64,000 bases of DNA from Mesorhabditis belari (GCA_958450365.1 CAUEEP010000928.1:189501-253500); one strand, 5' to 3'. Shown: positions 36,401-52,693, counted from the first letter of the stretch. A program made the numbers and translations. Notes: generated by a model not told the origin, from the sequence alone.

Positions 36401-36527
36401 GGTTTTTCGGATGTGATATATGTTTCCCATCATCGTATCCAATAATTGATTTGCCGAGGTAAAAAATAAAAAAAACTCCAATGACTAGACCAAGATTTCG
36501 ATAAACAGCAGCCGGTCGAAAACGCAT
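33473..36527 (-). CDS. Alpha-1,3-fucosyltransferase (GT10 family)
   Basis: This is a Golgi type II membrane enzyme that moves fucose from GDP-fucose to N-acetylglucosamine-containing glycans. The start at 36527 gives [20 protein letters not shown], a short basic tail followed by one membrane anchor. Exons further on read [60 protein letters not shown] and [13 protein letters not shown]. Next comes [20 protein letters not shown] with the family signature YVTEKYW, then [18 protein letters not shown] and [13 protein letters not shown]-terminal exons read [20 protein letters not shown] and [12 protein letters not shown], with stop at 33473-33475. A dead mariner of about 1.27 kb occupies the intron before the last two exons, apparently without damage to the reading frame. 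C. elegans has several fut genes; I cannot say which one this matches. Confidence 0.88.
33729..35002 (-). mobile_element. Mariner transposon in the fucosyltransferase intron
   Basis: The ends are TTAGGTTGGCTCATAAGTCT (33729) and its degenerate complement gacttatgacccagtctaa (35002). It contains a broken transposase on the minus strand, the same strand as the host gene, and lies between exons [12 protein letters not shown] and [10 protein letters not shown]. Confidence 0.88.
33780..34757 (-). pseudogene. Mariner transposase, frameshifted
   Basis: Reading on the minus strand, the helix-turn-helix gives [20 protein letters not shown] then GRPSQL. It is followed by [20 protein letters not shown] and FGQWVPHIL. 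The catalytic pieces are [20 protein letters not shown] (first Asp), [15 protein letters not shown] (second Asp) and [16 protein letters not shown] (third acidic residue in the mariner DD34D arrangement). These pieces lie in different frames and stops intervene, so the gene is dead. A stop also replaces a Trp in the [13 protein letters not shown] segment. Confidence 0.85.
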
Positions 36528-36802
36528 CTGATTGAGGAAAAGTTTGGAGGGGATGTTGGATCAAAGAATGGTAAATAAAGAGCTGTTTTAACAGTGTTTT
36601 GATGATTAAAAAAGATTAGCCAGTAAGCTTTATTGAGATCATTTTTGAGACAAATCACAGAAAGGAGAGATCACTAGATATTTGAATGCACAAACAAAAT
36701 CACAAGGAGATCGAAATGATCAATGTAATACCCGCAAAAAAAAATTGCTGTAGCTCTATTACGGGTATTACGATAGGCTTTACACATACAGTGATGAATA
36801 CA

Positions 36803-38308
36803 CTATCTAGGAAGTTCATCAGCGAGAAACTCTCCATCAGCCTCTCCTCCTCCATGTCCACCGATTCCCCATTCTTCTTTCATTTCAGCACAAATTGTCG
36901 CAAAAAGGTAATCCCAATTCCATGGACTTTCTTCATCATGAACTTCATCTTCAAGACATGTATAACGCATTAGAAGGGAAATGTCTGAAAAACGATTTGA
37001 AAATTGAAACAGACGTGTCAGCGAGGTCTAATTTGTCGAAATTCGGAATCTACGCATACGATTCCCTTCTATAAAGACATTTTTGAAGCTCTACGACCTT
37101 TCCTAAGACCTTTTCCAGCGAAAACAAGGTGCGCAAGTGTCCAGGTGTGCAAAAAAAGGTCGCATTTGTCCCACCCCTTAAAAAATCACGACCGTTGTGT
37201 TATATACAACTCCTTTTAAAGATATTCAGCTGTTTAACTGATTTGATAGCAGATTCAAATGTAAAGATATTCAATTTACTCGCCGTGTAAAGAGGATTAC
37301 TTGTAGTTAGTCAACCAAAAACGTCGATTAATCAAGTAAAAATTACTCATGTAAATTTTGCTCGCGATGAACACACTCTACTCATGATTCTTGCTGCTTT
37401 TTCCCATTCACTCACCGATGTCATCCATTTTCGAGAGATGTGGATGTTTAGCTCCAAGAGCATCAATTTGGAATACCGAATGAAATTGTTGTTTCGGTAA
37501 ATGCGGTGCTTTTGCTGTGGCCTCCCAATCGCTATTCACTGAAATTTCTTTCGAACATCAATTTTTCATTATTCTTCCTTACCAATTGGTGCTTGACTAT
37601 GTCTTCGTGAAGTGTTCGTAAATTCGAATCTCTGAAAAAAACAACATTGAAGATGAAAGATTTGTAATTTACTCTAAGCTTCTCTTCAAACTATTGTACA
37701 ATTTAGGGTTGCATGCTTTATCATCCTTACCTCATTACTATTATTCCCTTGTGTTGCTCCTTTATCTTCAACTTGTGGTATTTGATCTTTATCATCTTTA
37801 TCTTCGTCTTTTCTTCCACCAGCTCTTGATCCAGGTCTTCTGAACAGACCCGATAATGGTCTTTTGATTGTTTCTTTCAATTCACTCGCTGCTCCAGCTG
37901 CGGCTTCTTTGTTGAAAAGACTCTTAATGCCACTGCCCTGTGGTTCCTGAAAACTTCTTGTTTATATTTGTTTCAAATGTTTTCCTTAGAAGTTGTTTTT
38001 TCATTGATCTACAGTTAAACTCCCCTTGAAAAGTGCTCCAGTTCGTCCCTTTTTTGGTGCTTCTTCACTGCCGCGATCTTTGACGCGAATGTTCAAATCG
38101 TTTGCTTCTGGAATCGTTCAATTAATCACTACCTACTTCAATATTTACTTTCCTTACCCAAATCATTGAGCTCATCTGGAATATCTCCTCCAGGTGCTCT
38201 CACTCCTTGTGTTGCTGCCAATTCTTGTGAACTCTCAAGCGCTTTTCTTCGTCCTCTCGCGCTATATCCGCGTATCTTCGGTTTACTGTCGATGCCATTT
38301 TCGGTCAT
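36803..38308 (-). CDS. IFT43: Intraflagellar transport protein 43 (IFT-A subunit)
   Basis: IFT43 is a peripheral subunit of the IFT-A complex, which drives retrograde transport in cilia. The start at 38308 gives MTENGIDSKPKIRGYSARGR. A long disordered, basic and acidic region follows (GGDIPDELNDLG; ETIKRPLSGLFRRPGSRAGG; EDKDDKDQIPQVEDKGATQG). The conserved IFT43 domain is C-terminal: FHSVFQIDALGAKHP, KMDDIDISLLMRYTCLEDEV and ESPWNWDYLFATICAEMKEE. It matches the vertebrate pattern LLTKVLxPEHEVxE...WDWDHLF...EV. A Gly-rich tail ends LADELPR with stop at 36803-36805. About seven exons are needed. It is transcribed in the same direction as the fucosyltransferase, 276 bp upstream of that start. 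In nematodes it would act in ciliated sensory neurons (inference). Confidence 0.8.
37090..37177. repeat. Interspersed repeat in an IFT43 intron
   Basis: The sequence tctacgacctttcctaagac ... gcatttgtcccaccc appears again in inverted orientation at 63911-64000. Both copies share gtgcgcaa...tgtccaggtg. This is a non-coding repeat family. Confidence 0.7.
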
Positions 38309-38699
38309 CTTTAAAATCAGTTTTAAAAAAATTTTAATTAAGGCAATCAACATCCAAAGCAACATTTAAGGTCTTATTTTCATGGCGTAGACTAAATATC
38401 TTTAAAATTTTTCCATAATTTGCAGGCAACTTGGACTGCCACGAAGAAATGTTTACCTTTTAAGGATATTCAGGCTACGTTGACAACGCGGTAAAAAAGC
38501 CTTATTCTTTTCCTAACTTGTTTTGTCCTTTGAGGTAAAATATTGTAGTTTCTTTTTTTTTGAAAAAAACGTAATTCCAGTAACTTAAAATATTAAATAC
38601 CTAGATTTTTAAGCAAAACTTATTTAAAAAAGGTTTTTATTTGTCAAAGATACTTTTATAAGATTTGACATAGACGGATAAGCAAATTCTAGGAAAGAG

Positions 38700-39165
38700 T
38701 TATAGGGCTCTGTATGGCAACATGGGATTTTAAAAAATAAGGATTTTTGACCCGATGAAAAAATGAGGCATCTTAAAAAATGAGGGATTTTAAAATCCAT
38801 CGTTTTTTTTGTCAGAGTACTGGACTGGCACATGATATTCCTGGCGCATTGGCAGCCGGGGGTGCACTTAGGCACATCCGGGTTAGGAACGGGTGCTGCA
38901 AGCTTTCAGGAAGTAGTTGGGGATACATCTGAGCGATCTCTAGAGAGCTTGCAGCACTCGACCCCAACCCGGGCCTACCTAAGTGCACCCCCGTCCGACA
39001 ATGCGCGGTTATACTGTGAATCTGAACAGCCAGCCTTAAGGTAGCCTGTGCCCGGCCAATGTGCGGAGCCGTAGCCTAGGTAAATAGCGTGTACATAAAG
39101 AAGGGAGGAATCAAAATGCGATTTTAAAATCCCTTATTTCCATACAGAAACAGTTATAGAAATCA
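38700..39165. mobile_element. GC-rich hairpin element between IFT43 and the MED26-like gene
   Basis: A long imperfect hairpin occupies 38844-39006. The left arm has cagccgggggtgcacttagg and gggtgctgcaagct; the right arm has agcttgcagcactcg and cctaagtgcacccccg. The stem is about 60 bp with a loop of about 55 nt. The flanks carry looser inverted repeats (tatgg ... gggattttaaaa on the left, ttttaaaatccc ... ccatac on the right). Base composition is far more GC-rich than its surroundings. It could be a fold-back transposon or a structured RNA. I found no second copy in this window. Confidence 0.5.
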
Positions 39166-39487
39166 GAACCTTATTAAAATCAAAAATTAGGTGCCATGTG
39201 TGCTTATCTTGTTGCCATGTTTACCAGTTTTCTTCTAATTTCTCTAATTTCTCGTGTCTCTCACGATCACAACACACCCAATTACGTCTTTTTTAGGTGC
39301 TCTTTGCGTGAAGAGGCGTTTCTCTCCAATCAACACACAGGGTGATCCCAGTCATCTATAAAAGCGAATCTCAACACACTGGAAGGCTCAGTCTGACGAG
39401 TGGCCTCCGTGTCTCGGATCGGGCTGAATGGTCGGTTGCGTAACGTTGACCGCCGTCCCATCACTCGTCTCGCTCTCAGTGGCCCCC

Positions 39488-41858
39488 ATGACAGCCATGA
39501 CACAAGTCACCGTGAGCTACGTCGATCAGCTCAAGAAACAGCTTCAACAAGCCCTCGAGAATGTAAGCAAGCATATAACCGTTCAAACATTTCACTTGTT
39601 TTATAATAAATTGCTTATTTTCGCGTTGGGGCTTTTTGGGTGTAATATACAAGCAACTCTTTCTAAAATGGTATGCCCTGAACCGAAAAGCGTTTTTTTG
39701 CTTTTCCCTTGTCGTACAGAGAAATAGATTATACACAATTTTTTTTGTTGAACGGACTTTTTAATGCTTTCTCAGCGATGCATAGCCTCAAAATTTGAAA
39801 AACTTTGCGAGATTTAAATACACTACATTAAATATTGTGATGATATCTTTGCAACCAATATGATTTTCTAATTGCAGGATGAAGAAAAGAAAATCGACTC
39901 TTTGATTGACGAAATTGAGAAGTTAACATTTACAAAGGACCTTCTACAGGTAGGATAATTTATATAAGGAAGAGTGCTGTTCCGGTTAAACTGGCGCTTT
40001 TTCGCTTTGTTCTGAGGGTGTCAAGTCGTCTATCTCTCTTACCACCTTATACTCTAATCTTAACCGATAAACTCAATGTTTATTTATGTTATGTGTTTGT
40101 TTGTTAATGCATTTTTATTTAGGTGACTCATTTTGGCGCTGAACTGAACAGTGTTCGAAAAATACTTGGAGAAAAATGGCCGGCGATAGCAAAGAAATGT
40201 CGAAATATCATCAAGACTTGGCAACAACTGATTCAAGTAAATACTTTTTTATAAATTAATGTTATTTTAATATCTAGACTAATTCTTCGAGCGCTACTTC
40301 ATCGACGAATGGAACTCCAAATATTCTGGGAAGACGTCTCACACCCGCTACTCCCGTCGCCAGACCCGTGCCCTTAACTGAAAAAGTAAATGAGCAGTCT
40401 TCACCCAAAGGAATTTTGAGAAAAGCTGAAAGTACAAGCCCCACGACGACAGATAGAAAAGGTTTGTGTGTATTAGTTTTTTAGTTGTTTAATGAAAACT
40501 GAATTTTTTTCTTTATTTTTATTGCATTAATTTAGCTTCGGAAAAACCAAAATCCTCTACGACATCACCGAGAATCACGATTGCCGAATCAACGTCTACA
40601 ACTTTGTTACTGTCACATGGCGACTCTATTGGACTGATAAAAGAAACAACAGCAAATGAAATAAGAACAAATGGAAAACGAAAAGGAGAAGAAAGTAGGT
40701 GTTTTGCTGTGAAAAGAACAATTTACTTTAGTGACATAGTAAATTTTCTTGTTTTAGTTCCACCGACGGGCCTGAAGCGAGTGAAGACGGTAGCCGGCGA
40801 TTTGCCGTCAACGAGCACGCCTGCTTTCTCTTCGTCAGCGGGGCAATCAGTTTTGGCGGCTCGAAGGTAAAAGTTTAGTCTGAATGCTTTTTATCATCTC
40901 GACAGGGCTTCCAAAAAGTTTTTAGACAAGCTTCTCAATCAACGGCTGATATGATTGCTCAAATGTCATCAAACTTGTCGAGTGCTTCTGATCTAGCCTC
41001 GCTCATCAGAAATCATCAAATACAAGTCCAACGAGAAGAAGCTGATGAGCAGGTAATAATATGAGTTTAAACAATAGTCAAGGTGGGCTACGTTTAGTTC
41101 GCCCAAAGTCTTGCAGCCGGTGCTGCACAAGTTCAGTCTCCGTATGTGCGAGGAAAGCGAAAATATGAACGTAAGATGGCAAAAGTTTCAGCAACCCAAA
41201 TCGAACCAAGCAATGAAGAACAAAAAGGTTGCTTTATTTTCTAATCAAATCTCAATTGCGCTTTAGGTATACGACTTCGTATTTCAAAGACGACTTCAAA
41301 CCTTTTGGATGTTGACAATGGCGATGAACATCCAAATCCACTAGAGTCATGGCCTGCAACTTCTAAAAAGGTTCAACTATTTGATTTATTTATCAATAAA
41401 GTGCAACTATTTAGAGTCGCGAAAAATATGAGTCAAAACCATCAGCCTCTTCAGCCATGGATTGGTATGCAAACTTGCAGTCGTTAGAAGAACTGCATCT
41501 ACGCGCTGAAAAAATACCGCCAGTGAGATCAATAGGAGTAGGGGAAGGACGACAAGCTCACTTTATCAAGGTTTATTTGAAGTGCTTTAAAAGTGACCTT
41601 TTTATTCTAGCGTCGGGAGCTTTTGGTAATGCCATTGATTTCTGACACAGTCAAGCCAGACTTCCTTGTTCACAAGTAAGACAGCTTCAAGTTATTTGTA
41701 TTAAGCTAGAGTAAAATGCTCTTTACTCAATATAAATTACCACGACGTAATAAATTCATTGCCAAAAGTAACTTTGCTTCTTTAGTTATCCGGAAAAACA
41801 TCGCTTCTATGCGGAGGAGAATTTTCTTTATGGACGAGAAAAACCGACAGAGGAGTGA
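39488..41858 (+). CDS. mdt-26: TFIIS N-terminal (LW) domain protein, probable Mediator subunit MED26
   Basis: MED26 docks elongation factors on Mediator through a four-helix TFIIS N-terminal domain. The start at 39488 gives MTAMTQVTVSYVDQLKKQLQ (an in-frame Met at 39428 is an alternative). The domain is read across three exons: KKIDSLIDEIEKLTFTKDLL, then VTHFGAELNSVRKILGEKWP and AIAKKCRNIIKTWQQLI. The last matches the VxxLRK...VAxxAKxLIxxWK pattern. A long Ser/Thr/Pro-rich disordered middle follows (PKGILRKAESTSP; VPPTGLKRVKTVAGDLPS; QASQKVFRQASQSTADMIAQ). The compact C-terminus reads WYANLQSLEELHLRAEKI, ELLVMPLISDTVKPDFLV and YAEENFLYGREKPTEE, with stop at 41856-41858. The domain is clear. 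Naming it MED26 rather than another LW-domain protein (for example an elongin A type) rests on layout and is less certain. Confidence 0.65.
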
Positions 41859-42622
41859 TCGCATCTTTCGACGGAAACGTCTTAATCAAAATGTGCAGTC
41901 TAGGATTTTTCAATTTTCGTTATGTATTCAGATAAGGTTATTTTCGATTTCTTGTTTCCCCATTTCTTTCAGCTTGATCACTTTCCAAATACGGGGTTAG
42001 ATTTATCTATGAAATTTATTATGTTAGTGTTTAAGTGTTAAGTAACATACATTGTTTTTTTGCTATAGTATCGTGATCTCGGTTTGAACTTTTGGCAGTG
42101 TTATTCTTCTCGAGTTTATTTTACCGCATTTTTTTTTGCGATCAATTCGTCTTTTTCAAAAATTTTATTTCTTGCCTTTTGGCCTTTTCAAGTTCGCGAA
42201 GATTTTTTTGTGTTGATAATCTCAATTTTATCGTCGGGTTAGATTAGAACCACCAATACACGAGATCCTTTCTCTGGGTGTTCTAATCTATCGTTTTCAC
42301 TTGCTGTGATTTTTCATTTTGGGTATATGTTTTTTACATATGTCAAATAAATTTTTTACAGAAGCAAATTCGCTTAAAGCTCAGAAAGTTTAAATGCATA
42401 AATGTTATCGTTTTCGAGAAATGCGTATTCGGTATATCTAGGCTTTATTTTCAGCAGTGATCCAAATATCATATTTTTCTTTTCATCAATGCTCACAGGG
42501 TATCAATCTTATTTCTTGCACCTATTCCCTCTGTTTCCTCCTCGTTTTAGCTGTTCTTTTCTGTTCGCCCCAAATTTTTTTAAGCTAATTTTGCTACATT
42601 GCTTTGCATATGTAATTTACAG
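41859..42622. other. Intergenic between the MED26-like gene and mrpl-37
   Basis: This is about 760 bp of AT-rich sequence. It contains one short hairpin at 42239-42288 (agattagaac ... gggtgttctaatct). No conserved frame is visible. An acceptor-like tttacag directly precedes the mrpl-37 start at 42623, which suits spliced-leader trans-splicing. Confidence 0.45.
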
Positions 42623-44640
42623 ATGCCGTTTCGAAAATATCGAGCGGTGACCGCGTTCAGTAAAAATGACACCCGTATCTTCAAGCAAATTTATCAAGGA
42701 CGACTCAAATTGAAAGTACCAATGTTTAAAACACCCGAATCTATAAAGGTAAACATTTTCTGTTAAAATAAATTCAATTAGTTTTAGGCTCTTGACGTTC
42801 AAATTTTGGATCCAAATGATGCAGATTTTGTGCACAAACTGCGTTCAAGAGGGACCGAACTTTTGGAAGCTCCTAAAACAGTTGCATCGGCTTCTTTCTT
42901 CAAAAAATCTTTAGTTCAAGTAGGTACATTTTAGAAAGTATAGAATAACAGAAGTTTAAGAATGAAAGCAAAAAGTTCCTTTTAGGACCATCCACTTTAC
43001 CAAGCGAAGAAAGCCTACATTTTTGAGGGAATTGAACCGTTTTGCGATGGTATGTCTCAGGTGAGTCAAAATAATAATTTAATTGTTTCTTATATTTAGG
43101 CTTCAACATTGACGCATTCAGTGCTTATTGAGGGACTACCTTTGGACATACAAACAAAAGCACAAAAATTTGATATTTCTGAAGAAAAGGTTCGTTTATT
43201 AGACCGTACAAGGAAATAAACAAAATGCACAAATTGTTTAACAAATTAGAAGTTCTTATTTTAGGTTCGTGATGCCATTCTGCATGCCGAGAAGTATGAT
43301 CCGTCACTCGATAAACTCCCTCGGCGACATGATCCCGTCATATTTTGGGTGACTCATCCACGAGTTCATGGAACACCTGTAGTGAAAAGAAAGTAAGCAA
43401 TACAAACGTTGCTTCAGGATCTTCTTTTTAGCAACATTTTACTTGACAACTTGCATCGGCATCTACTCTATGCAATGATTACAAAAGGAACGGTTAGAGC
43501 CGAACAATTCAAGTTGGCTTCGTTTTTGTGTTCATTAACTGTGCTTTTTTTTAGACTTGATCGGGACGAGTTCCTTTCGGCTAAAGTTTCATCAGGACGA
43601 TTTTCTTCTTCTCCACTTGTTATCCGATCACAACCCCATCTCGCCATTCAAACGACAAATGCTACAGAGGCCTGGGCCAAAGGAGAAAAACTGAAGGAGA
43701 TTTTGTGGGTTCAAATTTCTACCGTAATAGTAGCGCACCACCTCGTACAGTCGCGTAGTCTAACTTCTTTTAGAAAAACATGTTTTTCTCAGCCCCTAGA
43801 TTTTTCCGAACTACACTTTTGGTACCAAAAAATAGGGGATTTCAAGGGCTATCATTTGGCACCCAAGCGCACACTGTAGCTTAAAGCAGTGCGGAGAACG
43901 GAGCGTGTAAAGTTAGACTACCCCGTCATTATAGAGGTGGTGGGGCGCTACTATGACAGGTATTACGGTAGATGTCTTAGAATTCGCCGATTTATATGTA
44001 TTTTGATATTGATTATTTTTAGGAAACAACCCGTTCTCTCATGTCATCCAATCGACCCAATCATCGATCTCAAGCTTGACAATATCTACAACAATGAACC
44101 GCTATTACCGAGAAAAGAACATAGTTTACATTTAAATACTTTAATGTGGACTCGAGAACAAGATCAGAAGTATCCATGGACTAAGTTTGTCGATTGATGC
44201 ATTTTTTTTAGAAAAAATAATTTAGAGAACAAAACGCAGCCAACGCCATAATGCAAACTTTTGGTGCAGCAGTGGCCCAGGCAAGAAGAATGAACCTGGA
44301 AGAAAAAGATATCGAGAAGGTTTATTCCATGAATTGTTTTTAAACATTTTGATTTAGCCGATTTTGATTAAAGGAGTGCAACTTGTCGATGGGAAATTGG
44401 ATCTTGTTGCCGTTCAACTAAACACATTAGATCTTCGACCGGAAAATGCGCACAAGAATGTCATCTGGATTGAGAAAGGTGAGTTACAATGGAACCAGTT
44501 TTATGGTGAAAATCTTTTTATCAAGAATTCCTTTAGGTGTTCGCTTGTACCGCCCAAAACCTTTCTACGAGCAGCTGAAAACAGTCGATGAGCTTGATTT
44601 GGAGACGTTTCGAAAATTCACTGCTTTGCTTGCTTTTTAG
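42623..44640 (+). CDS. mrpl-37: Mitochondrial large ribosomal subunit protein mL37
   Basis: MRPL37 (mL37) is a metazoan-specific protein of the 39S mitoribosome, in the MRPL37/MRPS30 family. The start at 42623 gives MPFRKYRAVTAFSKNDTRIF. Further exons read DHPLYQAKKAYIFEGIEPFC, ASTLTHSVLIEGLPLDI and DPVIFWVTHPRVHGTPVVKR. Later exons read LDRDEFLSAKVS, VIRSQPHLAIQTTNATEAWA and LSCHPIDPIIDLKLDNIYNN. The end reads LNTLMWTREQDQKYPWT, VQLNTLDLRPENAHKNVIWI and GVRLYRPKPFYEQLKTVDEL, with stop at 44638-44640. The Trp-Thr-Arg-Glu motif and the LVAVQ segment are typical of mL37. A 250-bp MITE lies in one intron (43720-43970). The gene lies 250 bp upstream of the GGTase-I beta start on the same strand, so the two may share an operon. 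Confidence 0.85.
43720..43970. mobile_element. MITE with ACCGTAATAGTAGCGC ends in an mrpl-37 intron
   Basis: It begins taccgtaatagtagcgcacc and ends gcgctactatgacaggtatt then acggta. The core shares cagtcgcgtagtctaac and cggagaacggagcg with the copy at 52407-52693. It is non-coding. Confidence 0.75.
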
Positions 44641-44890
44641 GATTTTTAAAAAAATAGTTTAGTTTTGTTATTCATTATATATTTTTATTATTTATTGTGA
44701 GTTTCACAAAGAATAAAGAATTTTAAAAAAATGTAAATGTTTGAGAAGGTTGAAACCATCCTTAATTTATCTTCACTTTTGTTACTTACCCATATGTAAT
44801 AGGTACGTACATATGGCTCGTTACAAGTTTCACTTAAGTTTGTTGGAATTTGCTGTTAATGGCTATCAATTTAGGGAGACAAGTTTGCTG

Positions 44891-49275
<4,385 letters not shown>

Positions 49276-49957
49276 AGATTTAAAAGAGTTGCTTAATCGA
49301 ATATTTATTTATTCAGCAGTAAATAACGTGATTTAGGTTGACTCGCTGGTGCTATGAAATTGATTGATTCTCCCCTTTGACTACTGCCAAACAAAATTTT
49401 GCCAATTTTTTGAGCTTGCTTTGTATATTTTGATTCTTTTTCGAGTTTTTCAAAATTGCATAACTTGTGATTTTCTCACTTTATTCTCCACCAAAATCGG
49501 GTCCTATTAAAAGGCTCTTATTAGATTTCTATTTGCAGTAAGAGAAGCTCTTTTAAAAGTTAAAAATCTGGGTTAAATATCTTTTTCATTTGTCTGTTTC
49601 TTAAAGATTATTTGTTTTTCGCGTATGGTTTTTCTTGAATAAACGCTTTTAAATAAAAGTTTGATTTGAAAAAATACAAAGTAAACTCGATAAATATATT
49701 GAGGTTACGGTAATTAGCAATAATTTTACGTGAAATTCGTGTACTGGCCATAACTACAAAGTTCTTATAGAAATGGCGGTTGATAAATCGACGAGTCTGA
49801 TATTCAGGTTTTTCTATTTGTTGCCCTATTATTTTCCCACTGTTTGATTGTGTCTGTTGTTTGTAGTCCCAAAAATAATATCCATCCTTTAGTTAAACAA
49901 TCAGAATTGACCTGCTACACATATTCTTTAAACCATGAAATTTCTTTAATCGATTGA
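49276..49957. other. Intergenic, GGTase-I beta to WASHC1
   Basis: AT-rich sequence of about 680 bp with no conserved frame. It presumably holds the 3' UTR of the upstream gene and the promoter of WASHC1. Confidence 0.4.
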
Positions 49958-52329
49958 ATGTCGGATTTCTGGTCGACTCCGGTGATTCCACCCGATTTGG
50001 GACATGAGGAAACTGTGCAATGCATTCTGAAAGCAAGTGAAAACTTTTTAAAGGTATGAAAAGAAAAATGTGGATTGGAAATAAGCACATCATACTATAT
50101 TATGAATTTTAAATGCAAATGTAAGTGTACCTGCTCGTATTAAATACGAGTGACACTTATATAAAATTAAAGCTTTTACTTTTTGAAAACTGATTCTGCA
50201 ATATCATTTATTGAATGAAGAATTGCAGGTATCAAACGAAATTTTCAACACATTGGATGAGAGAATACGGGGAATTGAAGAAAGAACGATAAAAGCAAGA
50301 GAAAGAACAAAAGAGTTGCGGGGAAAAGTGACTGCAGTAAAAGAGGTTTGTGATGGAGAAATATTGAAAGAAATTCAAATGGTAATGATAAATGATATGA
50401 ACATTATAGATAAATTTCAGTTGAACAAATCCCTTATAATCGAGGCCCCATCTCGTCTTTCAATCGATGAATGCCCACTTCGAATTGGTGTCAATTTATC
50501 ATCTGGCACACTTCATCCATCAGATGAACTGATTTTTGGTTTGAGAATTGATACAATGCTCATTTTTTTTGAAGAATTCACAAATCTAACTGACAAAATG
50601 CCAACGAAATTTTTTTAGAATCATCACTGCAATTAAGACTACTTCATGGGGAAATCGATTTGAAAAGAATTTTGGATGAAAAGAAACAATTCTTCCTTCC
50701 ATCACAAATGATCAAAAAGAAACATACAAGACAAAAAGGTTTTGAGAGTAAAAGAAGAAATGAAATTGAGTGGAGACACCTTTCAGCTTCAATCAACGTC
50801 CCGTCACAATTGAGTTCGTTGACTGATCTGTTCTATTATGATTCACGAAAAGTCGCCTATGATAATGTGAGTTTTAAAAGAAATTTTGGGAAAAGCTTAA
50901 TCTCTAGGTAATGTTGTCAGTACAACGACGAAGACAAAATAGTGAAACGACAACGAAAACGGTGAGAAAATGGAATGAAATGGGGAAAGACATCGGAAAA
51001 GGATTACAGAGTGACTCGCTTGGGGGATTCTCGAATGGACCAATCACTTCAGCTATTGGATATCGAGTCAAAGAAAATGATCCATTTGCATATCGACCCG
51101 ATAATGTTATATTGGATGAAATCGATTTACCTAGTATTCTACCTGATCTACCGGGTACGTTAAAACTAAAGAATGTTCCCAGTCTTCCCAGCCGAATACT
51201 GTTTATTCATCGGTATACTATAGTGGAACAGAATAATGAGGCTTTGCAGTGACTTCAAAGAATTAAAACTCGACTTAATGCATGATTTAAAAGATTAATG
51301 CCTAGAGTACAGTCCAAAATTGTGTTTAGGTGTGGCCGAAGATATCGGTTTCTTTGATGGTGATCTCCTTTCATCATCTTCTCTATTGGAGTTACCCCCA
51401 TCACTGCCCGATTTCACTCAAACACATGTTTCTCAAGAAAAGACCCAACTGATCACTCCCACTCCACCAGATGTCCAGGTCTTCTAATTGTACCATTGCT
51501 TGCTTGCAATATACTATGTCAAGGCTTCATCTGTGCCAATTGTTCCCATCTCTCAGCCACCTCCTCCTCCTTCTGTTCCTCCACCCCCTCCAATATCATC
51601 TTCAGCATCAATTTCTGCTTCTCTTCCACCGCCACCGCCCCCACCTCCGCCAATGGTGCTTTTGTGATCAGCTTTACTAACTATAAGCTAAAATTATACC
51701 TTGTAAGCTTATTGATACAAGATGTTTACAGCTTTCCCCTTCATCCCCACCCCCTCCTCCTCCTCCACCTCCAATCTTGCCTCCTCCACCCCCACTTCAA
51801 AAAAGTCTTACAAGTTCAGCAGATACAGGAAGGTATGAAACAATCGGAAAACATTTGTACAATAAGATCTTTCATCAGAGCCAACTTAATGGAAGCAATA
51901 CGGGCGGCTGGTGGCACAGGGAAAGCACGGTTGAAAAAAGTTGACAACGATGAAGAGACGCAAAGGTCGAGAAAGGGAAAAAAAGTAAGTAGAGATAGAG
52001 ATTGGATATAGGCTGTACTACTCATGAAAAAAATACAGGAAGTTGAAACAAAACACAAATCGGCTCTCCCGCCAAGCGGTGGTGATTTGATGTCAGCATT
52101 GGCAAAAGCATTGGATGCAAGAAGGAAATGTGAGTGTGCAAAAATGATAGTAGAGATCGTCAAATATTTGATAAGCAAAGTAAAGCAAAGCAAAGCATAA
52201 TTTTCAGATATCTCTGGTAGACATGAAAGAATTGATGATGATGGAGGAGATGCAACAACATCGAATCGAATCCCTCCACCACCAAATATGGGAAAAGGAG
52301 GAGGAAATGATGATGAAGATTGGGATTGA
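49958..52329 (+). CDS. WASHC1: WASH complex subunit 1 (Arp2/3 activator)
   Basis: WASH1 activates Arp2/3 on endosomes for retromer-linked sorting. The start at 49958 gives MSDFWSTPVIPPDLGHEETV. The N-terminal helical WAHD1 domain follows (VSNEIFNTLDERIRGIEERT; KARERTKELRGKVTAVKE). Then come SSLTDLFYYDSRKVAYDN, DPFAYRPDNVILDEIDLPSI and LPDLPG. The WASH-type ILPDLPG and ELPPSLPDF repeats precede a proline-rich region (about 51540-51800). The WH2-like part reads ANLMEAIRAAGGTGKARLKK, GGDLMSALAKALDARR is the central/basic part, and the acidic tail ends GGGNDDEDWD with stop at 52327-52329. The conserved Trp near the C-terminus is the Arp2/3-binding residue. This is a full VCA-bearing copy and looks intact. 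Confidence 0.9.
50121..50158. repeat. Small perfect hairpin in a WASHC1 intron
   Basis: The sequence ctcgtattaaatacgag, with looser pairing outside (aagtg ... cactt), makes a hairpin of about 14 bp. No function is evident. Confidence 0.5.
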
Positions 52330-52406
52330 GAAAACAAAAACAAGACGCTTGCTTTTTTTGGGAAAGATTTCCACGATACAAGTTATGTAGGAATGTGTCA
52401 AGAAGA

Positions 52407-52693
52407 TACCATAATATCTGTAATAGTAGCGCCCCCCTCTCCTCCATAATGACGTACAGTCGCGTAGTCGCTAAAGTAAATCATTTTTTTGAACGCGCGC
52501 AGATTTTTCTAAAATAAACTGTTAGTACCAAAAAATTCTTCGCTTCAAGCGCTATCTTTTGATTAAGCGCACATCGCACATCACATGACATCTAAGCGCA
52601 CGCGTCGAAGCGGCGCGGAGAACTAAGCGTTACAAAATTGTGTGTTAGACTACGCGACTGTACGTGGGGACTATTATTACAGGTATTTCGGTA
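52407..52693. mobile_element. MITE downstream of WASHC1
   Basis: It begins taccataatatctgtaatag then tagcgc, and ends gactattattacaggtattt then cggta. Internal inverted repeats include acgtacagtcgcgtagtc. It is a relative of 43720-43970 and 27280-27556 and sits in the intergenic space before PIG-P. Confidence 0.75.

Noticed and set aside
52160..52447. Minus-strand frames opposite the WASHC1 3' end
   Set aside because: Antisense shadows of the acidic and proline-rich WASHC1 coding sequence.
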